From: Pisolithus tinctorius
Taxonomy: Eukaryota > Basidiomycota > Agaricomycetes > Boletales > Pisolithaceae
Length of the DNA stretch: 64,000 bases
Assembly: GCA_024663395.1 (NCBI GenBank)
Contig: JANFAH010000025.1
Span: 248,001 to 312,000, forward strand
Direction: 5' to 3'
Part shown: positions 11,582-22,200 of the stretch, one piece after another
How the letters are laid out: each line of letters opens with the position of its first letter
How positions within the stretch are numbered: the stretch's first letter is position 1
Position numbers and translations under genes: made by a program
Notes under the pieces: model-generated
What the model saw: the letters and a program-made list of their open reading frames with translations, nothing else
Databases searched by the model: none
Told to the model about the DNA's origin: nothing

Positions 11582-13215
11582 CTATTGCAAACGTCTCCCA
11601 ATCTCATTGAGCTTCGCCTCAAGCCACGCATGCCGAACTGTAGCCATACGGTCAGGATCGCTAGCGAATGATAAGTACAGACTGGCATGGGCAACATTTC
11701 CCTCGAAGTGATTTGCAATCCTGACAATGTCAGCTGGCGAGAACTTATCCATGTCCAACAGCAACAGCTTCTGTGTCGCCTCGGTCACCAACGGATGGAC
11801 CGGGTCTTGGCGGAAATCGGGCTTGGGATCGGCCGCAGGTTGAACGGGCGCAGGTGACTCCGCAAGGGATGTGATTGCGTGAGTGACGGCGGTCATATGC
11901 GAGCGGACTGTACCATGGATACCTCCAACTTCCTCTTCCACTCGTTCAAGTATCATGTTCCCTGTGCGTCGCTTTCGTGCCGATGAGGCGGTTGAACCCG
12001 CAGTGCTTGAAAGAGCACCCGATACGACAGATTGATCGTTGTTGTCGTCTGCCTTCCGCTTTCTGGAGCGCTCCATACGAGCCGAAATACTCGAGGATGG
12101 CTTGACGGAGCTGACAGACGAGCCATTGAATGACGACGGGGCAGTTGGAGGAGTGAAGTTTGATGGTGTGCCGGGGGGGGCAGCAGACTGGTCTGAGCGC
12201 CAGTTAAAAGTAGATCCGCTATGAACTGAAGCGACGGTAGATGGCGCCGGGTGATGGGAAGTTGTTAGCGTAGGGGGGATGGGATTTCCAGCTGCAAATG
12301 AGTGGAACGAGGGTTGATTGGCAGATGGCCACGGCGGTGGAGCATAGGAAGTCGTTGGCATACTGAAGCCAGCGCTTCCAGTCGCGAACGGGTAGAAAAT
12401 CGTTTGGTTGGTAGACGGCGATGCTGATAAGACAATGGACAACATATCCACGTTGTGACTGATTGCTGGTGCGCTAGGTGCACTTCCTCCGATGGGCGCT
12501 GGTATCGTGAGGTCAATGGAATGTGACCCCGGGGATGGCGTGTTGTTCCCCGTGCTCTCGCTGTTGGAAGAACTCAACATGGTGCAGGACAGGCCTCCAG
12601 AAGAATCGTTGATACTCAATGCCGAAAAGCGATTCAAGCCCTTGCACTTGGAAGGTATGAGCGCACTCATCCTGTCATAAAATAGCCATCCCTTGTTTTT
12701 ATAAGGGGCTGCATCCTTGTGGACCTGCCGACGTCGTCATTAGCACAGGACATTCAATCTGATCGGATTGAATCATACCTTCACGTAACCATCCCATGAA
12801 TTCTCGTTTGCAACACCGATATCAGCCCCTGACTTCAGGGAATACGCAAATCCAGATGAATGGCTGAGATGATCAACGACCGTGTATGTGCTTCGTAGCT
12901 GTGTGATATCAGCTAGTTATTCTGTCGTTTGACTGACTCACGCACCCTTTTCCATTTCTCTTTACATGATTTAGGGGTTTTGGGCCCCCCTTTCTCAGGG
13001 TTTGCAAGCATCGGAGAAGCTGCACAGGCATTCCAAAATGGCGCCTTGAAATTTAAACCGTCACCAGCGGTTGCCTTGTGGGAATCGATGAAGTCAAGAA
13101 GAGCAAACGTATCCTTATCTGACCACGACACTTGCGTCGAGTGGCCATCCGGGGACCGCGAACTACGAGATTTGCCCTTGTGGTCGGACGATTTCGCTGC
13201 TTTACGAGGGGGCAT
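11582..13215 (-). CDS. Myb/SANT-like DNA-binding protein of Harbinger 1
   Basis: Second gene of the transposon, 510 aa, exons 13215-12946, 12898-12779 and 12724-11582. In PIF/Harbinger elements this protein binds DNA and the transposase and is needed for mobility. The N-terminus has a trihelix/Myb-like domain: VSWSDKDTFALLDFIDSHK, FWNACAASP, KSCKEKWKR, then after the first intron LRSTYTVVDHLSHSSGFAY and ENSWDGYVKVHKDAAPYKNK. The donor of intron 1 must be GTGCGT to keep the frame. The rest is Ser/Thr/Pro-rich with a basic block SRKRKADD. The start MPPRKAAK is chosen because the longer upstream frame runs towards the inverted repeat. Same exon structure as the gene at 29063-30320. Confidence 0.85.
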
Positions 13216-13315
13216 GGCAACGAACGGAGGGAGAAGCAAGAGCAGATGCTGTACAAGTGGAGCTTTGATGCATAACCCCGCCTCTAGCACGGCATCTCGG
13301 CCATACACCAGATGC

Positions 13316-13433
13316 TCTCCTCCTAAATTGGGGCTCCGCTTGAACTCTGTATGCTTATGTCATGAAGGCCTGGGACTTTTTTTTGGGTTTTTTCACCTGG
13401 ATTCTTTGTGGGACTTCGTTACCGAACTAGCTC
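13316..13433 (-). repeat. Right terminal inverted repeat of Harbinger 1
   Basis: Reverse complement of 9829-9946 with about two substitutions. It ends CTAGCTC before the TTA duplication at 13434-13436. Confidence 0.92.
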
Positions 13434-13436
13434 TTA

Positions 13437-13670
13437 GAATTTCGCATTTTGGTCGCTTAGTCAGCACTACCTAGTACTGGATGTAGTTAGTTTTTTTTAA
13501 AAACAATAGACGAGTTACCCCGAGACGAGAGACGAGTTCGAGCAGGTCGTTTCCCTGCACCCAGACAGCCTCGGAAGCCTTCAGACGACTACCAGGATCT
13601 TGCTAGGCTATAGAAGCCCCTTTTGGCCTACTCATTCCCCTCACTCATCCTCCTAAATCCTTTTCCTACA
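13437..13670 (+). repeat. 5' LTR of gag-only element, right part
   Basis: Continues the LTR after the Harbinger insertion and ends CCTTTTCCTACA. Compared with 16872-17123 it has several CG/TG or CG/CA differences and a shorter pyrimidine-rich stretch near the end. Confidence 0.88.
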
Positions 13671-13689
13671 ACTGGAGCCCACTGCGAGG
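13671..13689 (+). other. Candidate primer binding site of gag-only element
   Basis: Two bases after the LTR end comes TGGAGCCCACTGCGAGG, starting with the TGG that pairs with tRNA CCA ends. I cannot name the tRNA. Confidence 0.55.
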
Positions 13690-13896
13690 GGCTTCTGTCT
13701 TAGCCTGGCACCCATCCAACCCTTCCCAGATTTTATTTTGCAGTCTCCAGCTTTGTTTTCGCAATTTTCAGGCTCGGTTTAGCAGATTTTCACCCTTCAG
13801 TCTCAATTTTGCAGTCACTTCGCTCGCATTTTTGTGTTTTCCGACTCGCACGCACTCGCATATCAAGCACTCACACTCGTATTACCTGCTATCTCC

Positions 13897-15270
13897 ATGC
13901 TCGGCCTCAAGATTCCGTGTCGAGGCTCGCCCGAAGCACCGAGCTTCTCTGGGCGCCCCGAGGACCTTCGAAGCTATTTTGATGACATAATCGACTTCTG
14001 TGATGGATTCGGCCTCTCAGACGGGCTCGCGCGCATCAAATTCGCACTCAAGTATGCGCCTGTTGAGATGGTGGACCTCTGGTCCCACTTGGCAGATACC
14101 AGGAATGGAGATTGGAGTTATTTTACCTCAGAAGTGGTCCGGCTGTACCCAGAGCTGGAGGAGTCCTGCAGGAACCAATTTTTTAGACTGAAAAGTGCAC
14201 TCGCAAGCTCGGACACCATCTCGGTATCTTCCCTGGGCGAGTATTTCCGCAGCTTTTGTCGTTTTTCACTGTCTCTCGAAAAGCAGAAAGAGTTGACATC
14301 TCATCTACCTGTTGTGTTTTTTTATGGATTCCCACCCAAATTCAGATGCGAGCTGCTCGAGTTTCTTGACTCGCCAGATCAAGAGCTTACTGTGTCTAGT
14401 CTTATGATTGCAGCTAAACGGATTCTCGCACTGAGCAGCGGCCTCTGGAAGAGCTGCAAGGTCGACAGTTCGCGCGCGCAGCCACCACAAGCCTCGGACA
14501 GCCGTACACCCCGCTGTTTGTATTCGTTCTGCTTCTTCTGCGGACTTTCGGGCCATATTCGGGCAGGTTGCCATTCATTCAAGTCGTATTTAGCTTCGGG
14601 AAAGTGTCTACTTGTCGATGGCCGTGTTGTTCTACCTACAGGTCAGGAAATCCCGCGCGAAGTCGCTGGACGGACTCTGCGAGACCGTCTCGACAACTGG
14701 TCTTTGCTGACAAGCCAGCTTGAGGCTCGTACAGGCCCATCGCCTGCTCGCTCGCTTTCACCCACAGCCGCACCCTCTCGAAGTGTGTTCGACACACCAT
14801 CGCATGTACCCACTCGAATGAGCATCATGTCTACTCGGTCCCTACCTACTCTCCAGCCCGAGCCAGTGGTACCTGACCCACCAGCCATTCAGTCTCGTCA
14901 CTCGTCAGCTGAGCGCTCTTGTAGCTCACCGCACGCACAGCCACAGTCAAGGTGGCCATGTGGCCGAGGCCAATCGCCCTCACACCCTCGTTCACGCTCG
15001 CGCTCGCAGACTCGAACGGGTTCGTACACACGTCTGAAAGATGATTTCATACCAGTCCAGTCATATGCCCGCAGCTCGATACGTTATCACCCTCGAAGGC
15101 GCTCATATTCATATTCAACCAATAGCTCACTCCCTTCTTCCTCATCGTCGTCGTCCTTGCACTCGTGCTCTCGTTCACATTCGAGGAAGGCATATTCATA
15201 CATCCGTTCCAAACCGAAGCGGTCGCGCAGCCGCAGTCGCATGCCCTGGCGCTCTCGAAGAGCGTGTTAA
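13897..15270 (+). CDS. Gag protein with Ser/Arg-rich tail (gag-only element)
   Basis: 457-aa capsid/nucleocapsid protein, the only gene of this element. It starts MLGLKIPCRG, then a capsid-like region (EAPSFSGRPEDLRSYFDD, FFYGFPPKFRCELLEF), a zinc knuckle CFFCGLSGHIRAGC (CX2CX4HX4C), and the block GKCLLVDGRVVLPTGQ...AGRTLRDRLDN that it shares with gypsy-1 gag. The last 150 residues are rich in Ser, Arg and Pro, with RS dipeptides (RSRSRSQTRT; KRSRSRSRM) like the RS domains of splicing factors. The frame has no stop, unlike the neighbouring gypsy genes, which suggests that gag is still selected or that the insertion is recent. No protease domain follows. Confidence 0.85.
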   Translation: MLGLKIPCRGSPEAPSFSGRPEDLRSYFDDIIDFCDGFGLSDGLARIKFALKYAPVEMVDLWSHLADTRNGDWSYFTSEVVRLYPELEESCRNQFFRLKSALASSDTISVSSLGEYFRSFCRFSLSLEKQKELTSHLPVVFFYGFPPKFRCELLEFLDSPDQELTVSSLMIAAKRILALSSGLWKSCKVDSSRAQPPQASDSRTPRCLYSFCFFCGLSGHIRAGCHSFKSYLASGKCLLVDGRVVLPTGQEIPREVAGRTLRDRLDNWSLLTSQLEARTGPSPARSLSPTAAPSRSVFDTPSHVPTRMSIMSTRSLPTLQPEPVVPDPPAIQSRHSSAERSCSSPHAQPQSRWPCGRGQSPSHPRSRSRSQTRTGSYTRLKDDFIPVQSYARSSIRYHPRRRSYSYSTNSSLPSSSSSSSLHSCSRSHSRKAYSYIRSKPKRSRSRSRMPWRSRRAC

Positions 15271-15610
15271 CGCTGCGTGTCACATGAATTCCGTTATGTT
15301 GTTTTTTTTACTTCTTTTGCTTATGGATCTTACAGTATCTAGTATGGATCTACCTACATCGTAATGCAGAATTTTTGGTACATTAGATATGTTCGAATTT
15401 TCTTGTTTTGCCCTTCATCTTTTACCTCCCCCAGGCTCGAGTTCCCCATGGAACGCCGTTTAGCATTGCACCCGGCGCCTTCCCACACTCTACATGATGC
15501 CTCCCATCCGCAGATACAGTTCCGGCAAGGCACGCTGTCGACGAGGTCACCATCAACACCGCTTGTCGCTCGTCAAGGTGGATACTACCTCCCTCATACT
15601 GAGCACGTAT
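15271..15610. other. Non-coding 3' internal region of gag-only element
   Basis: Starts at the gag stop. It contains a T-rich stretch near 15300 and no pol-like frame. The +105-aa ORF at 15364-15681 has no recognisable domain. Confidence 0.5.
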
Positions 15611-15617
15611 CCAGCGT

Positions 15618-16715
15618 GTATCTCGCTCGTTATCACGCCGTGCCTCTCGCTTTTTGGCAGGCTCGTTCTACTCGACGTTAGCCCTCTGTTGGTACCAAGA
15701 TCGCTTGCAGGCGCCCAGCCGTTGAGGAGATATTCGCGTTTTTGTGGATAGGTCCATTCTCAGGGTCCTGTAGTCGTATCTCGCTCGTTTCGGCGTCACG
15801 CCTCTCGCTTTTCCGCGGACTGGTACTACTCGACGAGACCTTTCCAGGGATACCAAGAATGTTTTGGCACGCGCAGCGGTTTCGGAGGTATTCGCATTTT
15901 TGTGAGAAGGTCACCTCGAGGTCCTGCCGCAGTAGCTCGCACAGTTCTGTGCCATTCCTCTCTCTTTTCGGGTCGTTCATCCCTCTCGCTGAGCCCTTCC
16001 TGGGGACACATGCTTTGTAAAATTCCGCGCAACCGTTGTCGAGATATCAGTGTTTTCGTATCCAGAGGGCTTCGAGCCAGTTTTGCGTATAGCTCGGGAT
16101 CGGCTGATCCAATCGGCTTATCTCCTCGTTCTCCCTGTTCGTCTACGGGTCCTCTACCGTCTCCCGGAGTTTCGTGTTGATCGTCCCAGCCGTTGTTGTG
16201 CGAGTTGACCCCTTCTCCCCACCCTCGAAGTCCTCTCATCGTATCTTGCGCACTCGGGCACCGTTCCTCTCGCTTTTCTGGAAGTCCATTCCCCTTGCGT
16301 AGCCCTTTCTGGGGACGCCTCTTCTGTCAAATTCCGCACAGCTATCGTTGAGATATGCCCGTTTTCGTGGTTAGAGACACTTTCAGACAACTCCTTGGTT
16401 ATCTCACTCGTTTCTCGACCGGATCTCTCGCTTTTCAGGATCCTGATGCTACTATTTGACAGCTTCAGAATGGTAGCTTTTCCGTCGTCGTCGCTGCAGA
16501 ACTCGTGGCTACATTTGGTTTTTGGTGGATGAGGATACCTTTGGGCAGTTTTGTGGATATCTCAGGATTGGGCGCATGGATTCTCTCCTTTCATTTTGCA
16601 AGGTCCTCGCTGCATTCCCTTCTGTCATCATATCTGGTATCACGGCATTCCGAGCACCCATTTTTCGTCAACGAGTCATTGTCTCGCCTCCTCCCTCGTG
16701 ACCATGGATTATTGT
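15618..16715 (+). repeat. Seven degenerate tandem repeats of about 157 bp
   Basis: Each unit begins with a variant of TATCTCGCTCGTT and then has CCTCTCGCTTTT and, further on, a CTGGGGAC-like word and GATATTCGCGTTTTTGTG. Unit starts are at about 15618, 15777, 15933, 16089, 16242, 16400 and 16558, so the period is 153-159 bp. Units differ strongly from one another. The array fills the place where pol would be. Confidence 0.8.
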
Positions 16716-16773
16716 GTAGTCAAGCCGCCTTTGGGTTGACTGGGGACAGTCAAGATCTCAAGTACCCCTGGGA

Positions 16774-17123
16774 TGTAGGGAATGTAATTTCCCTACTGGG
16801 GGAATTGTTTTATTTTGTTCATTTTATTTAGTTTTGATTCTAGGAGTTTTTTCTGCTAGTGGTACTTAGAATTTCGCATTTTGGTCGCTTAGTCAGCACT
16901 ACCTAGTACTGGATGTAGTTAGTTTTTTTTAAAAACAATAGACAAGTTACCCTAAGATGAGAGACGAGTTCGAGCAGGTTGTTTCCCTGCACCCAGACAG
17001 CCTCAGAAGCCTTCAGACGACTACCAGGATCCAGTCTCAGGCTATAGAAGCCCCTTTTGGCCTACTCTCTCCCCTCAGATTTTACCCTTCCCTTCAACCT
17101 CTCTTATTTCTCATTTTCCTACA
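16774..17123 (+). repeat. 3' LTR of gag-only element, uninterrupted
   Basis: 350 bp, TGTAGGGAATG to CCTACA, followed by ACGC, the copy of the target duplication. It serves as the empty-site reference for the Harbinger insertion in the 5' LTR. Confidence 0.92.
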
Positions 17124-17598
17124 ACGCACATTTCTTAGGCTCAACTCAGCTGTCTGTAACATATGCAGCCCCTTCGGTCACGAACCGTTGAAAGGTGTGG
17201 ACATTGTCAGATCCATCGTATTTGTTCGGCGGGATGGGTTTGAGAGTTGTCTTGCGATGGGATTTCGAACGCTTCTTAGACTTGCGTCTCTTTCTTTTAC
17301 CACCCTTATGGCACCGGGGTCTACTGCATCTGTGGCTCGACCCGCTCAACGACCCACCCGAGCTTGACGATGATTCGCTGGTTGTCGAAGAGGAGTCGTC
17401 ATCGCTCGAGCTGGAAGAGCTTGACAAATCACCACCAGAGCCTGATGTCGTGGAGTCGTCACTCGAGCTCTCGCTCATGGAGGATTCAGACTCGGACGAG
17501 CTGGCATCGTCATCACTTGACGAATCTGAGGTGTGCTTGGCCTTCCTTTTATTTTTGGATCTTTTGGAGCACTTCTCATCCCTTTCAAGACGCTTAAA
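17124..17598 (-). pseudogene. Gypsy-2 gag, middle fragment
   Basis: Minus-strand frame rich in Ser and Asp (SSSSSSSDDDSSSTT), then basic (KGGKRKRRKSKKRSKSHRK) and ending KPIPPNKYDGSDNVHTFQRF, typical of fungal gypsy gag upstream of the capsid domain. It has a TGA at about 17145 (Arg CGA expected). It is cut on the right by the chromovirus at 17598/17599 (frame resumes at 24442, ...SYIGLAF joined to KRLERDEK) and on the left by the gag-only element at 17123/17124. Confidence 0.85.
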
Positions 17599-18050
17599 TG
17601 TTACGTTTCACCCCTAACTTTTCCTTTTCGGTTGTATGTTTACCTTGTTTGTGTTCCGTTGGACTTAGTTTCCTTTTAGAGCCGTCTTCTCTTTAATCCG
17701 ATGGCTCTCTATTTCCACCACTAGCGTTACTAGCTCGGTACATGCTTAGGACATGCGTCGTCATTGTTCAACCAATGGCGTAGTTACCTCGTTACATGCA
17801 AATGCCTCGTGGTCTGTTTCTGTGTAGTATTTAAACTGCCGGCTCAAGTCCTGGAAACCCAGACTTGAGCTGCTCAATTATACGCAGTGTTCTCAGAACT
17901 TCACCCTCAGTGTCCCTTACAAGGACCACTCTTACCGGCATTGCCCTAAATCCTCTGTCGTTTACAGAGGTTACTGCAGCCGTTGCTCAGTAGAAAACCT
18001 TAGTCTGCATTTGAGCTCTCCCTACGTCTTGACTTCGGTCGAGCATAACA
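17599..18050 (+). repeat. 5' LTR of chromovirus
   Basis: Starts TGTTACG and ends CATAACA (CGTAACA in the 3' copy). Contains TATTTAAA near 17828 as a possible TATA box. It differs from 23990-24441 by about 17 substitutions, all transitions. Confidence 0.93.
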
Positions 18051-18136
18051 AAAGCTCAAGTCTACAGCCTTTGGCCAAATTGGTCACTGCTTAGTGAACC
18101 ACCACGAACCCCCAAAACAACCGACGTTGGGCGCCG

Positions 18137-19249
18137 TTGCGACCCACTTGTGAAGAATCGTCATCTGACGAAGAACAGGAGAGCACTGTCACAGACACCT
18201 CCTCCAACAAACCAGAACAGCCAGATAGAGGTTTCACCTCTGGAATTCTCTCGAACCTTTTCTCCCAATCTCTTGCGTCGCTTGGTACCCCCATTCAACC
18301 AAGTCCCCCACCACTCTTCCCTACGCCTCCGCCCCCACCACAGAATACGATGTCTGGCTCATCGTCAAAGGCACCGGTTGGCAACGCCACCAAAGCCACT
18401 GAACTGAAAATCGGCGCTCCATCTGATTTTGATGGAAACCAGAAGAATGCCATGAGCTGGCTGTACTCCGTACAGACTTACCTCTTGGTAAACGAAGAAC
18501 TATACGACACTGACACCAAAAAGGTGGTCTACACCCTGTCATATATGAAGAAAGATGTCGCCCGTTCCTGGGCCGCCACTTTCCAGAAAACTTCCCTGGA
18601 AAAGAATCCCCCGAGCTTCGGCACTTTTGCCGATTTTATAAAAGATTTCAAAGCTTCATTTACCTCCGCCGACACTGCAGGTACCGCTATCGCCAAATTG
18701 CGAACCCTGAAACAGAAAGATTCGGTGGAACAGTATATCACCGACTTCCGGACTGCTGCAGCCGACTCAACCATCACGGAAGACATCGCCTTAATCGAGT
18801 TCTTCTCCCAAGGACTCAAACCTTTCATTGCGAACAGAATTCACATGATGGAAACCACCCCCACCAAGATTACTGAGTGGTACACCCAAGCACAGAAGTT
18901 CGACGCTAAATGGAGAAAGGTCAATGAAACCTTTGGAAAGAAAGAAAAGAAGACGTTCCACCCTAGGAACAATTTTGCCGAAGAAAAAGATCCAAACGCT
19001 ATGGACGTGGATGGAGTGAGACTCTCCAAAGAAGAACGAGACCGTCACATCAAAGAAGGAAGATGTTTTGGTTGCAGAAACAAGGGACATCTCTCCTGAG
19101 AATGTCCAGACAAAGGGAAAACTCCCCAAAAGAAAGTAAAGAAAATCTGCAAAATCGTAGAAGTTGAAGAAAGCGACAATGAAGAAAAAGTTGCTGGCCC
19201 ATCCATCGCCTTAGTAAACATCGCTAGGGCTCTTGGGAAGGATTTTTGA
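18137..19249 (+). pseudogene. Chromovirus gag, one in-frame TGA
   Basis: Gag of a chromovirus. The first ATG is at 18350 (MSGSSSKAP), but the frame is open from 18137. The capsid part has SDFDGNQKNAMSWLYSVQTY, DVARSWAATF, FADFIKDFKASF and LRTLKQKDSVEQYITDFR. Nucleocapsid knuckle CFGCRNKGHLS/ECP is interrupted by TGA at 19097-19099, exactly where the family has Arg (GHLSRECP), a clear CGA to TGA change. Past it the frame runs to TGA at 19247-19249, one codon after a GGATTTT heptamer. A tRNA-primer-like TGGGCGCCGTTGCGACC sits at about 18129, oddly 78 bp from the LTR. Confidence 0.85.
19240..19246 (+). other. Gag-pol junction, probable -1 shift at GGATTTT
   Basis: Gag-frame codons are AAG GAT TTT TGA. 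The pol frame is -1 and open from here. The heptamer differs by one base from GGGTTTT, which stands at the same place in gypsy-1, so it may be a mutated slippery site. Confidence 0.45.
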
Positions 19250-22200
19250 ATGGGAACTCTGCGTTGACGCCAGATGTTCCCCAAACTAAGGACAGTCTAG
19301 TTTCTGTTGCACCTGTACTTGTAATGTCTACACCAGAACGTACTATGCAGATTCCCATTTCCCTCTACGCATCAGAAACTACCTCGAAAGTCGTCAACAC
19401 CACTGCTCTAGTTGATTCTGGAGCAGAAATTTCTTGCATCGACTGGGGTTTTGTGCGAAAGCACCGAATCCCTACTCAACGTCTCACCGAACCCATCCTT
19501 GCCAAAAACGCTGATGGAACCCAGAACTCGAAAGGGAGAATATTGTTTTCTGCCACTCTCTATTTCAAAATCAAGGGACTCGTTCACCAGTCCTTTTTCC
19601 ATGTCATCAACTGTGGAACAGAAAATGTTATTCTGGGCCTCCCTTGGCTCCAAGAAAACAACCCTGTCGTGGACTGGAGGATGGGCACATTGTCTATTGA
19701 CGAGAAAACCGATAGATCAAAGGAATTAAGACGCAATGTCTCTTCCGTTGCCATTGAAGAACCAACTGTGAATCTTGTGTCCCCTGCTGAAAAGAGAGGG
19801 ATAAACAAATTCATGGATTACGAAGAACCTGAAGATGAAACCATCCGAGCACACTTTGTGATGTCGGTTGGAAAACTTGTCGAAGAAGCAAAGAAGATTA
19901 ATCCCAACAATAGCCTTCTTCGAAAAATCACCACGGCTATGGAACTAGCCCAAGAAGAACACAAGAAGAAACCGAAAGCCGTCCTCCCTGAAGAATACAA
20001 AGACTTTGCCTCGGTTTTCGAGAAACCGTCTGATGGGGTTTTACCTCCATCATGACCATACGACCATGCCATAAACCTTGTAGAGGACTTCGTCCCCAAG
20101 GTGGCCAAGGCATACCCTCTCTCTCCCTCTGAGCGAGAATCTGCAGAAAAGTTTATCGAAGAAAACCTTCGAGAGGGAAAAATCCGCCCCTCAAAGTCTC
20201 CCCAAGCTGCCCCCTTCTTCTTTGTAGGAAAGAAGGATGGTTCCCTGCAACCCTGCCAAGACTACAGGTACCTGAACAAGAATACGGTGAAGGATGCATA
20301 CCCCCTTCCCCTCATTTCGGACCTTGTAGACAAACTAAAGGGAGCCTCCGTCTTCACAAAAATGGATGTCAGGTCAGGCTACAACAATGTTCGCATCAAG
20401 GAAGGAGACCAATGGAAAGCGGTGTTTATCACACACAAAGGACTTTTCGAACCAACCGTTATGTTCTTCGGCCTCTGTAACTCCCCTGCCACCTTCCAGC
20501 GATTCATGAATGACTCTTTCAGAGATATGATCGCAGAAGGGTGGTTGGTTGTCTACATGGATGACCTCCTCATCTTCTCCAATGACCCTGAAGAACACAA
20601 GAAAAGAACTCGTTGTGTTCTTGAACAAATGAAGGAACTCTCCCTTCCCTTAAAATTGGAAAAATGTCACTTTGATCTGACTGAAGTGGAATACCTCGGA
20701 ATGATCATCAAAGAAAATACCGTCGCCATGGACCCTGTCAAAGTCCAAGGCATAGCCGACTGGCCTGTCCCAAAGAAGGTCAAAGACGTGCGATCCTTTT
20801 TAGGATTCGCAAACTTTTACAGAAGATTTGTCCCCTACTACTCGGACATTGCACGACCACTCATCGACCTCACCAAGAAAACAGTCGATTGGAGTTGGTC
20901 CAAGAAATGCCAAGATGCCTTTGAGCTTCTCAAACAGATTTTTATGGCACAACCTACACTTCGAATGCCTGACACCTCTCGGCCATTTGCAATCACTACA
21001 GATGCGTCCAAGTATGCAACAGGAGGAATCCTCCTTCAAGAAGATTCGAATGGACAGTGGCAACCCTGTGCCTTCCTGTCTCAATTGTTTAACCCTGCAG
21101 AGAGAAACTACGACATTTATGATAGAGAACTGCTAGGAGTTATTCGAGCACTGAAATCCTGGAGACATTACCTCCATGGATCCCCGTTCCCGGTTAAGGT
21201 CTTCACAGACCATAAAAACCTAACGTATTTCAAGTCACCTCAGAATCTGAATCGTCGCCAGGCCCGCTGGCTCCTTGACCTCGCAGACTTTGATCTGCAA
21301 CTAGAACATGTCCCAGGCAAAGACCTGGCTGCACCAGACGCACTTTCCCGCTGACCCGATCATATCCCCGATGGTGACGAAGATAACAAAGGAGTTACCC
21401 TCCTTCCACAAACCTTGTTCGTCAATCTTATTGACACCAATCTCACTCAGAAAGTCGCATCGTCCTCCATGAAAGATCCCGTCGTCCAAACGGCACTTCA
21501 TGCCATTGAAAACGTTGACATGCCACTCCCATTCAAATCCCATCTCTCTGATTGGAGGTTCGATAATGGAGTGTTACTTTACAAAGACCGGGTGTATATC
21601 CCCGATGACCCCGCCCTCCGATGGACTGTCGTGTCTAACCACCATGACCATCCCTCTGCTGGACACCCCGGTGTCCTGAAAACCCAACAACTCGTTTCTT
21701 CCGAGTTTTGGTGGCCTGGACTGGCATCCTTTGTCCGGAAATACGTTGAAGGCTGTGCTGTGTGCCAGCAAAATAAAGTCAATACTCACCCAACAACACC
21801 ACCCCTTACGCCTATCCCCTCCACCTCGACCCGTCCCTTCCAACAGATCTCCTGCGATCTGGTCACCAATCTACCTGTGTCAAACGGTTATGATTCCCTT
21901 TTGGTCGTGGTAGACCATGGGCTTACAAAGGGGGTAATTTTAACTCCAACCAAGAAAACCGCCTCTGCTGCTGACATCGCGGCACTGTTTTTCAAGAAAG
22001 TATACTCCCACTTTGGGTTGTATGACAAAATTATATCTGATCGAGGCCCTCAATTCGCCTCTGCCTTCACAAAAGAACTGGCTTCCCTTTTGGGATACTC
22101 CCTTGCCCTGTCTACGGTGTACCACCCACAGACCGACGGAGAAACTGAACATGTAAACCAAGAAGTGGAGACCTATCTCTGCATCTTTTGCCAAAACAAC

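Larger units (their letters stand above)
9829..13433. mobile_element. PIF/Harbinger transposon 1, complete
   Basis: 3605 bp, 118-bp terminal inverted repeats, flanking TTA duplication (9826-9828, 13434-13436). The intact LTR at 16774 supplies the empty site: it reads GTACTTAGAATTTC with a single TTA. Two convergent spliced genes are present, a DDE transposase (plus) and a Myb/SANT-like protein (minus), the standard two-gene layout of autonomous PIF/Harbinger elements. No stop codons were found in either spliced frame. Confidence 0.93.
9734..17123 (+). mobile_element. Gag-only LTR retrotransposon (TR-GAG type), interrupted by a Harbinger
   Basis: Two homologous LTRs (9734-9828 plus 13437-13670; 16774-17123) with TGTAGG/CCTACA ends bracket a single gag gene and about 1.5 kb of non-coding tandem repeats. 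No protease, RT, RNase H or integrase motif exists in any frame between 15271 and 16773. Flanks show the 4-bp duplication ACGC (9730-9733 and 17124-17127), or AACGC if the last LTR base is shared. The structure matches non-autonomous elements that keep only gag and borrow pol in trans. Gypsy-1, whose gag is homologous, is the kind of helper expected. Confidence 0.85.

Noticed and set aside
12265..12516. 83-aa minus-strand ORF in Harbinger 1
   Set aside because: Overlaps the Myb-like gene in another frame; shadow.
15618..16715. CRISPR-like array
   Set aside because: Repeats are 153-159 bp long, degenerate and contiguous, inside a eukaryotic LTR element.
17195..17617. 140-aa acidic plus-strand ORF
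   Set aside because: Antisense of the Ser/Asp-rich gypsy-2 gag; crosses the chromovirus LTR border.
18150..18407. 85-aa ORF at the chromovirus gag start
   Set aside because: Alternative frame of gag; Pro/His/Arg-rich translation without domain.
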